Notes under the pieces: model-generated
Database searches by the model: none
Seen by the model: the letters and a program-made list of their open reading frames with translations, nothing else
Told to the model about the DNA's origin: nothing
Assembly (NCBI GenBank): GCA_965261105.1
Contig: CBDHCM010000006.1
Location: 3,658,001-3,722,000 of the forward strand
Direction of reading: 5' to 3'
DNA length: 64,000 bases
From: Aldehydirespirator sp965261105
GTDB lineage: Bacteria > Actinomycetota > Acidimicrobiia > Acidimicrobiales > Aldehydirespiratoraceae
In this document: piece after piece, positions 7,655 through 16,629 of the stretch
How the letters are laid out: every line of letters begins with the position of its first letter
Position numbering within the stretch: the first letter of the stretch is position 1
Made by a program: the position numbers and the translations under genes

Positions 7655-9492
7655 CCGCGACTCTGCGGAAGCCGACCGCCTCCGGCGGCGCGGCCGCGCC
7701 TGATCTGGCGCCGGCGCGACCCGCGCTGGCACAGGACTGGCGACGGCTGGTGCGCATGGGGGCCATCGCCGGATTCGGACAGATCTTCATCGGTTTGTCG
7801 AACATGCCGGTGAGGCTCGACGAGCGAGTGATCGTGAAGCCCGTGCTGAGCTTGGGCTACCTCGCGCTGCTGATCCTTCCCTTCGCGGCCGGCCATCGCG
7901 TGGGGCACCAGGTCAGACGCGAGGGCGTGCCGGCGTCCGCCGCAGGCGCCCACGAGGCTCTGGGCGGCGCCGCCTGCGGGGCCCTCACCGGAGGCGGGCT
8001 GTCGCTGCTGGCGGTGCTGCTGGCCAACTTCGACCTGCGAGATCCGCTGGTCAACTGGAGCCCGATGCTGTTGGAGCTGCTCAGCTTCGACAACGAGACC
8101 TGGTTCGCGGTGGTGATCTGGCTGGTGATCGGTGCCGTGGTCGGAGCGGTGGCCGGAACCCTGCGACTGCTCAGCCCACGGATTCGACGCGCGGTGGTGA
8201 CGATGGCGCTCGCCGTCGTCGGCGCCGCAGTGCTGGAACCGCTGGTGGTGGACCTGGCCGAGGGCATGGGACTAGAGGGGCTCACCGACCGCCTCTATGC
8301 CCGCCGGGGAGGTGTGGCCTGGAAAGGTGCCATAGGCCTCGCGGCCGTGTCGGGCGCCCTCGCGGTGCTGGCTCGGGGCCGGCTGCGCCAAGCCCGGGCC
8401 GGCATCGCCGCACTCGAGGGACCCAAACGGGCCCGCACCAACGGCCTGATAATCATCGCCACCGCAGCGGCCCTCGTGATCTTGCCGCTGTTCGCGGGCA
8501 AGCTCACCAACGAGCTGCTGGCCAACGTCGGGCTGTTCGTGCTGCTGGCGTTGGGGCTCAACGTCGTGGTCGGGCTGGCCGGCATCCTCGATCTGGGCTA
8601 CGTGGCCTTTTTTGCGGTGGGCAGCTACACCGCCGCGGTGCTCACCGCCGCGACCTCGCCCAGGATCACTCCCGAGCTGCCCTGGCTGGTCGCCCTCATC
8701 GCGGTGGTGGTCATCACCGGGCTGGTGGGGCTGTTCATCGGGGCGCCGGTGATCCGCATGCGCGGCGACTATCTGGCGATAGTCACGCTCGGGTTCGGCG
8801 AGATCATCAGGCTGCTCTTCCTGTCGGACTGGCTGTCGGGCTGGTTCGGGGGCGCACAGGGCATCACCAAGGTCCCCGGCGCGGGGATCTTCGGCCTCAC
8901 CGAGGTGGCCGGCACCGACCCGCGGCGGGTCTTCTACCTGGTGCTCACGTTCTGCGCTCTGGCCATCTATGTGTCCTGGCGTCTGGAGCGGTCCCGGCTG
9001 GGGCGGGCCTGGATGGCGGTGCGCGAGGACGAGACCGTCGCGGAGGCGATGGGCATCAACACCGTCAACGTCAAGCTCCTGGCCTTCGTGGTGGGCGCAG
9101 TGCTGGGATCGTTCAGCGGCGCGATCTTCTCGGCCAAGGTCGGGTCGGTGTTCCCGAACAGCTTCCTGATCCTGGTGTCGATCGTGATCCTGGTGGTGGT
9201 GATCTTCGGCGGGATGGGCAACATCGTCGGGGTGATCGCCGGCTCCGCGGTGTTGATCGGCGTGCTGGGCGGACCCAAACAGCCCGGGCTGCTCGCCGAG
9301 TTCTCAGAGTTCAAGCTGCTCATCTACGGGGCTCTGCTGGTGTGGATGATGCTGGCCCGCCCGGAGGGGCTGATCCCCAGCGTGCGGCGCTCCCGAGAGC
9401 TCCACCAGCAGGAGCTGGCCCAGGATGCCTGGCTCAAGGGCGAGGTCTCCGACGACGACGGCGCCGACGCTGAGTCGGCGGCAGCGACATGA
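7651..9492 (+). CDS. livM: Branched-chain amino-acid ABC transporter permease LivM with a long N-terminal membrane extension
   Basis: 613 residues, about 250 more than a usual LivM. The permease proper begins near residue 265 and has LALGLNVVVGLAGILDLGYV and the coupling loop AWMAVREDETVAEAMGIN. The preceding 260 residues hold about five hydrophobic stretches (for example WFAVVIWLVIGAVVGAVAG and AVVTMALAVVGAAVLEP) linked by Arg-rich loops and resemble no domain I can name. Stop and start codons overlap livH upstream and livG downstream, so translation is coupled. The extension is in the same frame without a break, so it appears to be a true fusion. Confidence 0.9.
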   Translation: MTATLRKPTASGGAAAPDLAPARPALAQDWRRLVRMGAIAGFGQIFIGLSNMPVRLDERVIVKPVLSLGYLALLILPFAAGHRVGHQVRREGVPASAAGAHEALGGAACGALTGGGLSLLAVLLANFDLRDPLVNWSPMLLELLSFDNETWFAVVIWLVIGAVVGAVAGTLRLLSPRIRRAVVTMALAVVGAAVLEPLVVDLAEGMGLEGLTDRLYARRGGVAWKGAIGLAAVSGALAVLARGRLRQARAGIAALEGPKRARTNGLIIIATAAALVILPLFAGKLTNELLANVGLFVLLALGLNVVVGLAGILDLGYVAFFAVGSYTAAVLTAATSPRITPELPWLVALIAVVVITGLVGLFIGAPVIRMRGDYLAIVTLGFGEIIRLLFLSDWLSGWFGGAQGITKVPGAGIFGLTEVAGTDPRRVFYLVLTFCALAIYVSWRLERSRLGRAWMAVREDETVAEAMGINTVNVKLLAFVVGAVLGSFSGAIFSAKVGSVFPNSFLILVSIVILVVVIFGGMGNIVGVIAGSAVLIGVLGGPKQPGLLAEFSEFKLLIYGALLVWMMLARPEGLIPSVRRSRELHQQELAQDAWLKGEVSDDDGADAESAAAT

Positions 9493-10289
9493 CCACCGGC
9501 TCGCCTCAGCCTCTGCTGGAGACGCGCAAGCTCTGCGTCGACTTCGGTGGCCTGCACGCCCTCGACGGACTCGACCTCCATGTCAGCGAAGGCGAGATCG
9601 TTTCGGTGATCGGTCCCAACGGCGCGGGCAAGACCACTCTGTTCAACGCCATAACCTCGACCGTGGCCTCGTCGTCGGGCGACATCCTCTTCGAGGGCGA
9701 GTCGCTGCTGGGGCTCGACCCGAACCGAGTCACCGCCCGGGGCATCGCCCGCACATTCCAGAACGTGCGGCTGTTCGCCAACATGTCGGTCATCGAGAAC
9801 GTGATGGTCTCCCAGCACTGCCGCACGCGCCAGCACGCTTTCGGCGCACTGTTCTACACGCGGGCGTTCCGGCGCGAGGAGGCCGAGATTCGACAGAGAG
9901 CCGAACAGATACTGAGCTTCTTCGGCACCAGGCTGGTCGGGTATCGCCTCGACCAGCCCGCCTTCACGCTGTCGTACGCCAACCGTCGCCGGCTGGAGAT
10001 CGCCCGGGCCATGGCCACCCAGCCGAGGCTCATCCTGCTCGACGAGCCGGTGGCGGGAATGAACCCGACGGAGTCGGCCGAGCTGACAGGACTGATCGGC
10101 ACGCTGCGCGACGAGTGGGGCTTCGCCATAGTGGTGATCGAGCACGACATGGGAGTGGTGCGCGAGGTGTCGGACCGGGTGGTGGTGCTCGACCACGGCA
10201 CCAAGATCGCCGAGGGCGACTATGCCGACGTGTCGAACGATCCCCGGGTGATAGAGGCCTACCTCGGCCAGGGAGCGGAGGCGCGGTGA
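9489..10289 (+). CDS. livG: Branched-chain amino-acid ABC transporter ATPase LivG
   Basis: 266 residues. Walker A is GPNGAGKTT (42-50), Walker B LILLDEPVAGMNP, and the signature is the LivG-type LSYANRRRLEIARAMA in place of LSGGQ. The switch His lies in VVIEHDMGVV. The long insert after the Q-loop (residues about 100-140) is usual for LivG. It drives transport together with LivF and overlaps both neighbours by four bases. Confidence 0.93.
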   Translation: MTTGSPQPLLETRKLCVDFGGLHALDGLDLHVSEGEIVSVIGPNGAGKTTLFNAITSTVASSSGDILFEGESLLGLDPNRVTARGIARTFQNVRLFANMSVIENVMVSQHCRTRQHAFGALFYTRAFRREEAEIRQRAEQILSFFGTRLVGYRLDQPAFTLSYANRRRLEIARAMATQPRLILLDEPVAGMNPTESAELTGLIGTLRDEWGFAIVVIEHDMGVVREVSDRVVVLDHGTKIAEGDYADVSNDPRVIEAYLGQGAEAR

Positions 10290-11029
10290 GCGCAGACCAC
10301 TCTGGCGCAATCCCGCTGCTGGAGATGTGCTCGGTCAACGCCCACTACGGCGCGGTGCATGCGCTGCGGGACGTCAACCTGTCGATCTACAAGGGCGAGA
10401 TGGTCTGCCTGCTGGGCGGCAACGCCAGCGGCAAGTCCACCACTCTCAAGACGCTGCTCGGCATGCTCAAGCCCACCTCGGGGACGGTTGTGCTCGACGG
10501 CGAGGTGGTCAACGACAAGCCCATCAGCTACCGCGTGGCCCGCGGCGTCACGATGGTCCCGGAGAACCGCCGCCTGTTCAAGCGCCTGTCGGTGCGCGAG
10601 AACCTCGACCTGGGCGCCTATCTGCGCTCCGACACCGATCAGATCGCCGCGGACATGGAGCGGGTGTTCGAGCTGTTCCCTCGGGTCAAGGAGCGCATCA
10701 ACCAGAAGTCGGGCACCCTGTCGGGCGGCGAGCAGCAGATGGTCGCCATCGGACGGGCGCTGATGGCCAAGCCGCGGGTGCTGCTGATGGACGAGCCGTC
10801 GATGGGGCTGGCCCCCGCACTGGTGCAGCAGAACTTCGAGTTGATCCAGCAAATCCATGCGGCCGGGCTGACCGTGTTCATGGTGGAGCAGAACGCCAAC
10901 ATGGCCCTCTCCATCGCCGACCGGGGCTGGGTGCTGCAAACCGGCCGCGTCGTCCTCGACGACACCGCCGAGAACCTGCTGGCCCACCCCGAACTGCGAA
11001 CCTCCTACCTGGGCCAAGCCGACACCTGA
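10286..11029 (+). CDS. livF: Branched-chain amino-acid ABC transporter ATPase LivF
   Basis: 247 residues from a GTG that overlaps the livG stop (GTGA), with GGAG just upstream. Walker A is GGNASGKST (44-52), slightly off the usual GRNGAGKST. The signature LSGGEQQMVAIGRALMA and Walker B VLLMDEPSMGL are canonical, followed by FMVEQNANMALSIADRGWVL. It is the last gene of the transporter operon; a hairpin follows 7 bases after the stop. Confidence 0.93.
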   Translation: MSADHSGAIPLLEMCSVNAHYGAVHALRDVNLSIYKGEMVCLLGGNASGKSTTLKTLLGMLKPTSGTVVLDGEVVNDKPISYRVARGVTMVPENRRLFKRLSVRENLDLGAYLRSDTDQIAADMERVFELFPRVKERINQKSGTLSGGEQQMVAIGRALMAKPRVLLMDEPSMGLAPALVQQNFELIQQIHAAGLTVFMVEQNANMALSIADRGWVLQTGRVVLDDTAENLLAHPELRTSYLGQADT

Positions 11030-11035
11030 CCTCGA

Positions 11036-11050
11036 CAAGCGGAGCGCTTG
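11036..11050 (+). terminator. Hairpin after livF
   Basis: CAAGCG and CGCTTG form a perfect six-pair stem around a GAG loop, starting 7 bases after the livF stop. There is no T run. Confidence 0.4.
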
Positions 11051-11138
11051 CCGCCTAGAGACTGGTGTTGCATCAATGATCCGCCGAGACGACGCGTGAG
11101 GCTCGGCTGCGCTGAAGCGGAGCGGTAGGTTGCCGTCC

Positions 11139-12044
11139 ATGAGCATGGGATCCATCGACCTGGGGCGCGTCGGGATTTGGACGGGGATCCTGGACACGGT
11201 GCCGTCGTCGCACGCCGTCGAACTCGCGGCCGAAGCAGAGGAACTGGGCTACGGGGCGATCTGGTACCCCGAGGCGGTCGGACGGGACCCGTTTGTGATG
11301 GCCACGCTCCTGCTTCAGGGCACGTCCTCCATCAAGGTCGCCAGCGGCATCGCCAACATCTACGCCCGCGACGCTATGACGATGGCCAACGTCCAGCGCA
11401 CTATCGAGCAGGCGTTCCCGGGCCGCTTCCTGCTGGGCGTCGGAGTCAGCAGCCAGCTCTTGGTGCAAGACATCCGCAAGCACGATTACTCCCGTCCGCT
11501 CAGCTACATGCGCGGGTACCTGGCCCGGATGAGCGAGGCACCGTTCTTCGCCCATGGCCCCAAAGAACTACCCGAGATCGTGCTGGCCGCGCTCGGTCCC
11601 AAGATGCTCCAACTCTCGGCGGAGGCCGCCGCGGGAGCACACCCCTACTTCGTGCCTTCCGAGCACACCGCCATCGCGCGCCAGATCATGGGCCCCGACG
11701 CGGCGCTATACCCAGAGCAGATGGTCGTACTCGACACCGATGCGGCCGCGGCGCGCTCCCTGGCCCGCAAGAACATGGCCCTGTACCTCGGGCTCCCGAA
11801 CTACACCAACAACCTGCTGCGCCTCGGTTTCGAGCAATCCGACATCGACGGCGGGTCCGGCGGCGGGCCGTCGGACCGTCTGGTCGACGCGATCGTGGTG
11901 TGGGGCACTCCCGAACAGGTCACTGCCCGAGTCCGGGAGCACTTCGACGCGGGAGCCGACCATGTGAGTGTGCAGGTCCTCGCCGACGGTGCCGACGCGA
12001 CAGCCGACGGCTGGCGGATCCTGGCTCCCCTCCTGTTGAGCTGA
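11139..12044 (+). CDS. LLM-class (F420-dependent-like) oxidoreductase
   Basis: 301 residues from the ATG at 11139, preceded by GGTAGG 9 bases upstream; a TTG nine bases earlier is possible. GRVGIWTGILD, ELGYGAIWYPEAVGRDPFVM and GRFLLGVGVS belong to the bacterial luciferase-like monooxygenase fold. The conserved VASGIANIYARDAMTMANVQ suggests the actinobacterial TIGR03620-type F420 group. Such enzymes use F420 or FMN for hydride transfer on unknown substrates. It lies alone after the transporter terminator and is followed by glnS after one base, so the two may be cotranscribed. Confidence 0.8.
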   Translation: MSMGSIDLGRVGIWTGILDTVPSSHAVELAAEAEELGYGAIWYPEAVGRDPFVMATLLLQGTSSIKVASGIANIYARDAMTMANVQRTIEQAFPGRFLLGVGVSSQLLVQDIRKHDYSRPLSYMRGYLARMSEAPFFAHGPKELPEIVLAALGPKMLQLSAEAAAGAHPYFVPSEHTAIARQIMGPDAALYPEQMVVLDTDAAAARSLARKNMALYLGLPNYTNNLLRLGFEQSDIDGGSGGGPSDRLVDAIVVWGTPEQVTARVREHFDAGADHVSVQVLADGADATADGWRILAPLLLS

Positions 12045-12045
12045 C

Positions 12046-13764
12046 ATGGCCGAAACTCGCGACGGCGCGGGAGGTCCGGCCCGGCCGCTGGACTTCATCC
12101 GGCAGCAGGTGCGGACCGACAATGCGGCCGGAACCTACGGGGGCCGAGTGCAAACGCGCTTTCCGCCCGAGCCCAACGGGTTCCTGCACATCGGCCACGC
12201 CAAGGCGGTGTGCCTCAACTTCGAGGTGGCCGCCGAGAACGAAGGCGCGTGCCGGCTGCGCTTCGACGACACCAACCCGGCCGGCGAGGACGCTGCCTAC
12301 GTCGACGCCATAGCCGACGACATCGCCTGGCTCGGCTTCGAGCCCGACGGCCGGGTGGTCCACGCCTCGGACTACTTCGAGCAGCTCTATGTATGGGCCG
12401 AGCACCTGGTGCGCCAGGGGCTGGCCTACGTCGACGACCAGGACGCAAAAACCATCTCGGCCACCCGGGGCGACTTCAGCACGCCCGGCACAGACAGCCC
12501 CTGCCGGGACCGCACCGTCGAGGAGAACCTGAGCCTGCTGCGCGACATGCGAGCGGGGCGCTTCGGCGACGGCTCTAGGGTGCTGCGGGCCAAGATCGAC
12601 ATGGCCCACCCCAACATGTTGATGCGCGACCCGGTGATGTACCGGATCCGCCACACCGCCCACTTCCGCACCGGCTACGCCTGGTGCATATACCCCACCT
12701 ACGACTGGGCCCACGGCCAGAGCGACGCCATCGAGGGCGTGACCCACTCGCTGTGCTCGCTTGAGTTCGACGCCCACCGCCAACTCTACGACTGGTATCT
12801 GGAGCATCTGCCCCTCCCCGGCGACCGGCCCCGCCAGTACGAGTTCGCCCGACTGAACCTCACCCACACCGTCACCTCCAAGCGGGGCCTGAGCGCGCTG
12901 ATCGAGCAGGGTCTGGTGGACGGCTGGGACGATCCGAGGCTGCCCACGCTGCGGGGCCTGCGCCGCCGGGGCTACCCGCCCGAGGCCATCCGGGAGTTCT
13001 GCGCCCACATCGGCGTGGCCCGGGTGAACGGCGTCCACGAGATCGAACTCCTCGAGTCGTTCGTGCGAACCCACCACAACCGGACCGCCCTGCGCCGCAT
13101 GGCCGTGCTGCGACCCCTCGAAGTGGTGATCGACAACTGGCCCGAGGGCCATGTGGAGCATCGCCGGGCGGTGAACAATCCCGAGGATCCTTCCGCGGGC
13201 GGACGGGAGGTGCCGTTCTCGGGCCGGCTGTGGATCGAGCGCGACGACTTCATGCTCGATCCGCCCCGCAAGTTCTACCGGCTGGGCCCGGGCCGGGAGG
13301 TTCGCCTGCGGGCCGGGTACTTCCTGCGCTGCAACGACGTGGAGGTCGACACCGACGGTCAGGTAGTGCGACTGCGATGCGCCTACGATCCCGAGACCGG
13401 GGGCGGCCAGGCCCCCGACGGCCGCAAGGTGCGGGCCACCATCCACTGGGTGTCGGCCGATCATGCCGTCGACGCGAGGGTTGCCGTGTACGACCGGCTG
13501 TTCGCCGACCCCGTTCCCGGCGCCGACGGCCGCGACCCGCTGGAGTCCTGCAACCCCGACTCACGAGAGCTCATCACCGACGCCAAGGTCGAGCCAACAC
13601 TGGCGGACACCCCACCCGGCGACGTGGTGCAGTTCGAGCGCCTCGGGTACTTCGCCTGCGACCCTGATACGCCGATGCTGTTCCACCGCACCGTCGGCCT
13701 CAGAGACGAGTGGGCCAACATCCAGAAACGCCGCCAGTCGGAAGGAAGGATCACGCATGGTTGA
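12046..13764 (+). CDS. glnS: Glutaminyl-tRNA synthetase
   Basis: 572 residues, the normal length for bacterial GlnRS. The class I signatures are RFPPEPNGFLHIGHAKAV and VTSKRGLSALIEQG, the latter standing where E. coli has MSKR, with Thr for Met. SDYFEQLYVWAEHLVRQGLAYVD, the catalytic fold, and the beta-barrel anticodon-binding domain (LEVVIDNWPEGHVEH onward) are all present. It charges tRNA-Gln directly in the cytoplasm. Most actinobacteria use GluRS plus GatCAB instead, so this gene probably came by transfer in the lineage. It overlaps the next gene by 8 bases. Confidence 0.93.
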   Translation: MAETRDGAGGPARPLDFIRQQVRTDNAAGTYGGRVQTRFPPEPNGFLHIGHAKAVCLNFEVAAENEGACRLRFDDTNPAGEDAAYVDAIADDIAWLGFEPDGRVVHASDYFEQLYVWAEHLVRQGLAYVDDQDAKTISATRGDFSTPGTDSPCRDRTVEENLSLLRDMRAGRFGDGSRVLRAKIDMAHPNMLMRDPVMYRIRHTAHFRTGYAWCIYPTYDWAHGQSDAIEGVTHSLCSLEFDAHRQLYDWYLEHLPLPGDRPRQYEFARLNLTHTVTSKRGLSALIEQGLVDGWDDPRLPTLRGLRRRGYPPEAIREFCAHIGVARVNGVHEIELLESFVRTHHNRTALRRMAVLRPLEVVIDNWPEGHVEHRRAVNNPEDPSAGGREVPFSGRLWIERDDFMLDPPRKFYRLGPGREVRLRAGYFLRCNDVEVDTDGQVVRLRCAYDPETGGGQAPDGRKVRATIHWVSADHAVDARVAVYDRLFADPVPGADGRDPLESCNPDSRELITDAKVEPTLADTPPGDVVQFERLGYFACDPDTPMLFHRTVGLRDEWANIQKRRQSEGRITHG

Positions 13765-14545
13765 CCAGCGCCGATCCATTGAGTTGGAGGTGGAGGTGCC
13801 CGGTGGCGCCGAGGAGGTGTGGAGGGCGATCGCCACCGGTCCGGGCATCTCGTCTTGGTACGTGCCCCACACCGTCGAGGAGCGCGATGACGGCGCGGCC
13901 ACGGCGTCGTTCGGCCCGGAGCCGGAGATGCAGGTGAGCGGACGGGTCGCCGCCTGGGAGCCGCCGCATCGGGTTGTCTTCGACGGAGGCGAGGAGGTCG
14001 AGGGCCTGACCTTCGAATGGACGATCGAGGCTCGCGATGGCGGCACCTGCGTCGTGCGGCTCGTCAACAGCGGCTTCGACAGCGGCGAGGAGTGGGACGC
14101 CCAATACGACGGCATGTCCGAGGGTTGGCAGATCTTCCTGCTCAATCTGAGGCTTCACATGGAGAACTTTCGGGGACGTACCGCCACGGCCTCACTGCCC
14201 ACAGCGGTGTGGAGCGGAACGCGCGACGAGGTTTGGACTGCGCTCGCAGACGCTCTGGGCATCCCGCCGGCACCCGCAGTGGGCGAGCGAATCGAGGTAA
14301 CGGCGCCCGACGCGCCCGCCCTGGCCGGCACCGTCGCAGATGTCGCCCGGGGTCGTGTCGCCCTCCTGCTAGACCAACCGTCGCCCGGCACGGCCCTTCT
14401 GGCGGTCGAGAATCTCGGCGGCGCGGTCGCCGCGTCGATCTGGTGCTACCTCTACGGGGACGGCGCGCCGAGCGCGGCAGAGCGGGACGAGCCCCTATGG
14501 CGAGAGTGGCTCAGCCAACACGCCCCACAGGGAGACACCGCCTAG
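13757..14545 (+). CDS. SRPBCC (AHSA1-type) domain protein
   Basis: 262 residues from the ATG at 13757, with GAAGGAAGGA just upstream and an 8-base overlap with glnS. The first 145 residues are an AHSA1/START-like fold: VEVPGGAEEVWRAIATGPGI, SSWYVPHTVEE, RVAAWEPPHRVVFDGG, TFEWTIEARDGGTCVVRLVNSGF and the closing helix GWQIFLLNLRLHME. The remaining 115 residues are a second, divergent alpha/beta region of similar size that may be a degenerate repeat of the same fold. These proteins bind hydrophobic ligands or act with chaperones; no specific role can be given. It is the last gene before the island. Confidence 0.8.
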   Translation: MVDQRRSIELEVEVPGGAEEVWRAIATGPGISSWYVPHTVEERDDGAATASFGPEPEMQVSGRVAAWEPPHRVVFDGGEEVEGLTFEWTIEARDGGTCVVRLVNSGFDSGEEWDAQYDGMSEGWQIFLLNLRLHMENFRGRTATASLPTAVWSGTRDEVWTALADALGIPPAPAVGERIEVTAPDAPALAGTVADVARGRVALLLDQPSPGTALLAVENLGGAVAASIWCYLYGDGAPSAAERDEPLWREWLSQHAPQGDTA

Positions 14546-14622
14546 CCGGTGCTGGCGGGGGCCAGCGTAGGGTTCGCTCGTGGACGGTCTGACGTTGGCC
14601 GCGGCCCAGCGCCGACCGGTCT

Positions 14623-14664
14623 CTACCAGTCGGCGGCTATGTACTGGGTCTCGCAGAACTCGTA
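14623..14664 (-). other. Left attachment site: stranded 3' end of the aldehyde dehydrogenase gene
   Basis: Read on the minus strand, these 42 bases encode YEFCETQYIAADW and a stop. The GabD-like gene at 61,278 ends in YEFCETQYIATNW. The 20 bases 14,645-14,664 are identical to 61,300-61,319. The stranded tail uses GC-rich codons like the host, whereas the present tail of the gene is AT-richer, so this is the host's own original end, displaced 46.7 kb by the integration. Confidence 0.85.
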
Positions 14665-14812
14665 CTCAGGACACCTGACCGATGTGCCACTGGGTACCAC
14701 TGAGTACCACAACGCACCAAAGCCCCAGGTCAACAGGAACGATTGTCCACAAACTGTGAACGGTTGTTGTGACCATGGCGATCCATGGGGTACCATCAGT
14801 TACTGGTTCTAA

Positions 14813-14835
14813 GGCAGTAACTGGGGCAGTAACCA
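14813..14835 (+). repeat. Left copy of the 23-bp terminal repeat (probable integrase arm sites)
   Basis: GGCAGTAACTGGGGCAGTAA followed by CCA holds two GGCAGTAAC units and runs right up to the integrase ATG; an inverted CAGTTACTG lies just upstream. The same 23 bases recur at 61,233. Repeats of this kind near both cores are expected arm-type sites, and here they could also act as the integrase operator. Confidence 0.6.
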
Positions 14836-15989
14836 TGAATCGACCACGGAAACTGACAGCGGCGTTCGTCCGCTCCGTCAACCGGCCTGGCCGCTACGGC
14901 GACGGCCACGGCGGCTACGGGTTGAGCCTGCTGGTGAAGCCCATGACGAACGGGCGGTGGTCCAAGACGTGGAGCCAGTACGCCAGGATCGGCGGCAACT
15001 ACACCTCCATTGGACTGGGCTCCTATCCGGCGGTGTCCCTTGCGGAGGCTCGGGCCAAGGCGCTCGCCAACCGTAAGGAGATGGCAGCCGGGCGCGATCC
15101 CCGAAACTCCGGGGTGCCCACCCTGACCGAGGCCACCGAGCAGGTGATTGCCCTGCACCGCGCCACCTGGAAGTCCGGCTCGGGAGCCGAAGCCCGGTGG
15201 CGGTCGGCATTCGCCCACCACGTGCTACCCGCACTTGGGGATAAGCAGGTGGACAAGATTGCCGTGGGGGACGTCCTGGGGGTCCTGGTGGGTCCGTGGG
15301 TGTCCAACCCGGCCACCGGTCGGTTCCTCGCCCAGCGGCTCTCCCAGGTGTTCCGGTGGTCCATGGGTAAGGGTTACCGCAGCGATGACCCGACACCCGC
15401 GGCAACCGCGGCCCTACCCCGCCACAACGGGGGTCGTACCCACCACGCGGCCCTGCACCACACTGAGCTACCCGAGGCCCTCCGCAAGGTGCGCTCAGGC
15501 GACGGTCACCCATCCGCTGCGCTGTGCTGGACGTTCATCGCACTTACGGCATGCCGAAGTGCCGAGGCGGCCGGCGCACGGTGGTCCGAGGTTGACACCG
15601 AGGCCGGGGTCTGGACAGTGCCCGGTGGGCGGACCAAGACCGGGCGCGAGCACCGGGTGGCGCTCTCAGGTGCCGCGGTGGTGGTGCTGAAGGCGTCCCG
15701 CAAGGTGGGCGACGGTGAGTTGGTGTTCCCCTCCCCCAGGGGCAAGGTACTGGCCTCAAACGCCCTGCACCGACTGTTGAAGCTCGCCGGTGTGGGTGGA
15801 ACCACCCACGGACTTCGAACCAGCTTCCGGTCCTGGGCAGCCGAGTCCGACGTTACCAGGGAGGTGGCTGAGGCCGCCCTGGGTCACGTCGTGCCGGGGG
15901 TCGAGGGCGCCTACCAGCGCAGCGACCTGTTAGAGGCCCGCCGCACCGTTATGGAGGACTGGGCCAACTACCTCACCCAAGGCTCCTAA
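14835..15989 (+). CDS. P4-type tyrosine recombinase / site-specific integrase
   Basis: 384 residues from the ATG at 14835; an earlier in-frame ATG would read through the terminal repeats. The N-terminus (GRYGDGHGGYGLSLLVKP, SIGLGSYPAVSLAEARAKA) is the DUF4102 arm-binding domain of P4-like integrases, followed by a SAM-like core-binding domain. The catalytic residues are all there: Arg in TACRSAEAAGARW, Lys in RTKTGREHRVAL, the HxxR of THGLRTSFRSW, His in ALGHVV and the nucleophile Tyr in GAYQRSDLL. It lies 170 bp inside the left core site and should catalyse the integration seen here into the 3' end of the aldehyde dehydrogenase gene. Confidence 0.93.
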   Translation: MNRPRKLTAAFVRSVNRPGRYGDGHGGYGLSLLVKPMTNGRWSKTWSQYARIGGNYTSIGLGSYPAVSLAEARAKALANRKEMAAGRDPRNSGVPTLTEATEQVIALHRATWKSGSGAEARWRSAFAHHVLPALGDKQVDKIAVGDVLGVLVGPWVSNPATGRFLAQRLSQVFRWSMGKGYRSDDPTPAATAALPRHNGGRTHHAALHHTELPEALRKVRSGDGHPSAALCWTFIALTACRSAEAAGARWSEVDTEAGVWTVPGGRTKTGREHRVALSGAAVVVLKASRKVGDGELVFPSPRGKVLASNALHRLLKLAGVGGTTHGLRTSFRSWAAESDVTREVAEAALGHVVPGVEGAYQRSDLLEARRTVMEDWANYLTQGS

Positions 15990-16208
15990 CAACGCCCAGG
16001 CTTGCCACCACCGCTCACCGTTGGCGCCCAGGGCGCTCGTACAGGCTCGGGGTAGGTGGGGTTGTGACCTCTGTGAGCGATCACGCGAATTCGCGTTGGG
16101 TGATCGAGGCCCTCCTGGCTTGAGGACCATCCACCCGTGAGGGTGGCGGCCCCTTCAGCGTGTCGAGCGACCAAGCATCGACGGCTAGCTGAAGGGACCG
16201 CCGGACTC

Positions 16209-16300
16209 ATGATGAACCAGGAGCATTACATGGATCTGCATTCGCTCAAGAACGAGGGCTGGACAAACACCGAGATCGCTGAGGAGTTGGGCTATCACCC
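16209..16300 (+). pseudogene. Transposase N-terminal fragment (helix-turn-helix) cut off by ISx
   Basis: About 30 residues (HYMDLHSLKNEGWTNTEIAE...) form the first helix-turn-helix of an IS21-like transposase and stop exactly where the ISx terminal repeat begins at 16,301. Upstream, 16,148-16,159 and 16,188-16,199 form an inverted pair (11 of 12) that may be that element's end. The rest of the element is absent. Confidence 0.55.
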
Positions 16301-16629
16301 TGTGGGTGCCCAATATCGTGTCGTGGCTGGTCAGGCGGCATGTTTGTATTCGTTCATGAGGCCATCGCAGCGGGTCGTTCGGACGAGTCGAAGGGGCAGC
16401 GGGTGGTCAGTCGTGTTGTTGTCGGGGGTGGTGTGTCGGGGTGGTCGCTGGTCTAGCGAGCGATGGGGCCGGTGAGCGTTGTAATGGTCGATGTAGTCGA
16501 TCACGAGCCGCTGGAGCTGGCGTTGATTCCAGATGATGGTGCGGTCAAGGAGTTCGCGTCGCAGGGTGCCGATCCAGCGTTCGGCGAACGCGTTGGCCAC
16601 TGGGACGCGGACCGGGATGCGCAAGATCT

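Noticed and set aside
11920..13464. Long minus-strand open frame opposite glnS
   Set aside because: Shadow of a conserved synthetase gene; no start signal and biased composition.
14623..14664. tRNA gene as integration target
   Set aside because: Neither attachment site folds as a tRNA; both encode the C-terminus of an aldehyde dehydrogenase.
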